NCBI RefSeq assembly: GCF_036250675.1
Contig: NZ_CP109592.1
Span: 7,564,001-7,628,000, forward strand
Length of the DNA: 64,000 bases
Direction of reading: 5' to 3'
Source of the DNA: Streptomyces sp. NBC_01689
GTDB taxonomy: Bacteria > Actinomycetota > Actinomycetes > Streptomycetales > Streptomycetaceae
The stretch's first letter is position 1, and every line of letters begins with the position of its first letter. Made by a program: the position numbers and the translations under genes. This document shows positions 63,998 through 64,000 of this stretch, in pieces. The notes below the pieces were generated by a model. That model was not told the DNA's origin, ran no database searches, and saw only the letters and a list, made by a program, of their open reading frames with translations.

Positions 63998-64000
63998 TGA

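Overview
The window is very GC-rich, strand-dense actinobacterial chromosome with frequent GTG/TTG starts, ATGA/GTGA stop-start overlaps and Pup-system genes. It reads as Streptomyces core chromosome. From memory, the gene order follows the S. coelicolor SCO1594-SCO1640 interval in reverse (pafA ... cvn9 ... glnA4 ... infC-rpmI-rplT ... pheST). No prophage, IS element, CRISPR array, rRNA or tRNA was seen; the interest lies in regulatory architecture, repeats and a few unusual enzymes.

Layout. (1) 1-13.0 kb: a truncated LacI regulator, a divergent MFS exporter, the Pup ligase pafA, two FKBP prolyl isomerases, the WYL regulators pafB-pafC, two small proteins, tatA-tatC, a diacylglycerol-kinase-like lipid kinase and the Ski2-like helicase helY. 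pafA-pafB-pafC-tatA-tatC-helY is also the mycobacterial order. (2) 13.2-21.0 kb: a minus-strand operon of two DUF1989 proteins, a biotin-dependent carboxylase and allophanate hydrolase, with a divergent TetR gene. It is best read as guanidine assimilation (carboxylation, carboxyguanidine deimination, allophanate hydrolysis) rather than urea use. (3) 21.2-25.9 kb: conservon cvn9 (sensor-like ATPase, roadblock protein, DUF742 protein, Ras-like GTPase, and a CYP157-type P450 without the EXXR motif). (4) 25.9-31.1 kb: an RluA pseudouridine synthase, an APC permease carrying the same operator at the same distance as the guanidine operon, an iron-box-controlled siderophore-interacting protein and a 5'-3' exonuclease.

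(5) 31.3-41.5 kb: a glycine-betaine-type ABC importer whose permease is fused to two tandem binding domains, a repeat-rich 0.9 kb gap, an XRE-cupin regulator, a BtuF-like metal-receptor protein, a TDT transporter with a divergent LysR gene, a class-I-amidotransferase hydrolase and a FadR-type regulator. (6) 41.6-45.3 kb: glnA4-type gamma-glutamyl-amine ligase, aldehyde dehydrogenase and SDR in a translationally coupled operon. With the nearby hydrolase this fits amine (ethanolamine/polyamine-like) catabolism through gamma-glutamyl intermediates. (7) 45.3-55.0 kb: envelope and secreted proteins, namely a HAD phosphatase, a DUF2510 protein, a PLP aldolase/deaminase, an 823-residue proline-rich single-pass protein coupled to a mycosin-like subtilase, a beta-lactamase-fold protein, an SseB-like protein and a DUF1844 protein.

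(8) 55.0-64 kb: the translation block infC-rpmI-rplT, with an AUC start for infC and two mutually exclusive hairpins in its leader; a 1 kb repeat-bearing gap; an SpoU-type methyltransferase; a PAS sensor kinase; and pheS-pheT, again with a structured leader, ending in a strong terminator. Across the window at least eight genes have a -10-like hexamer 6-8 nt before the start codon, which suggests leaderless mRNAs.
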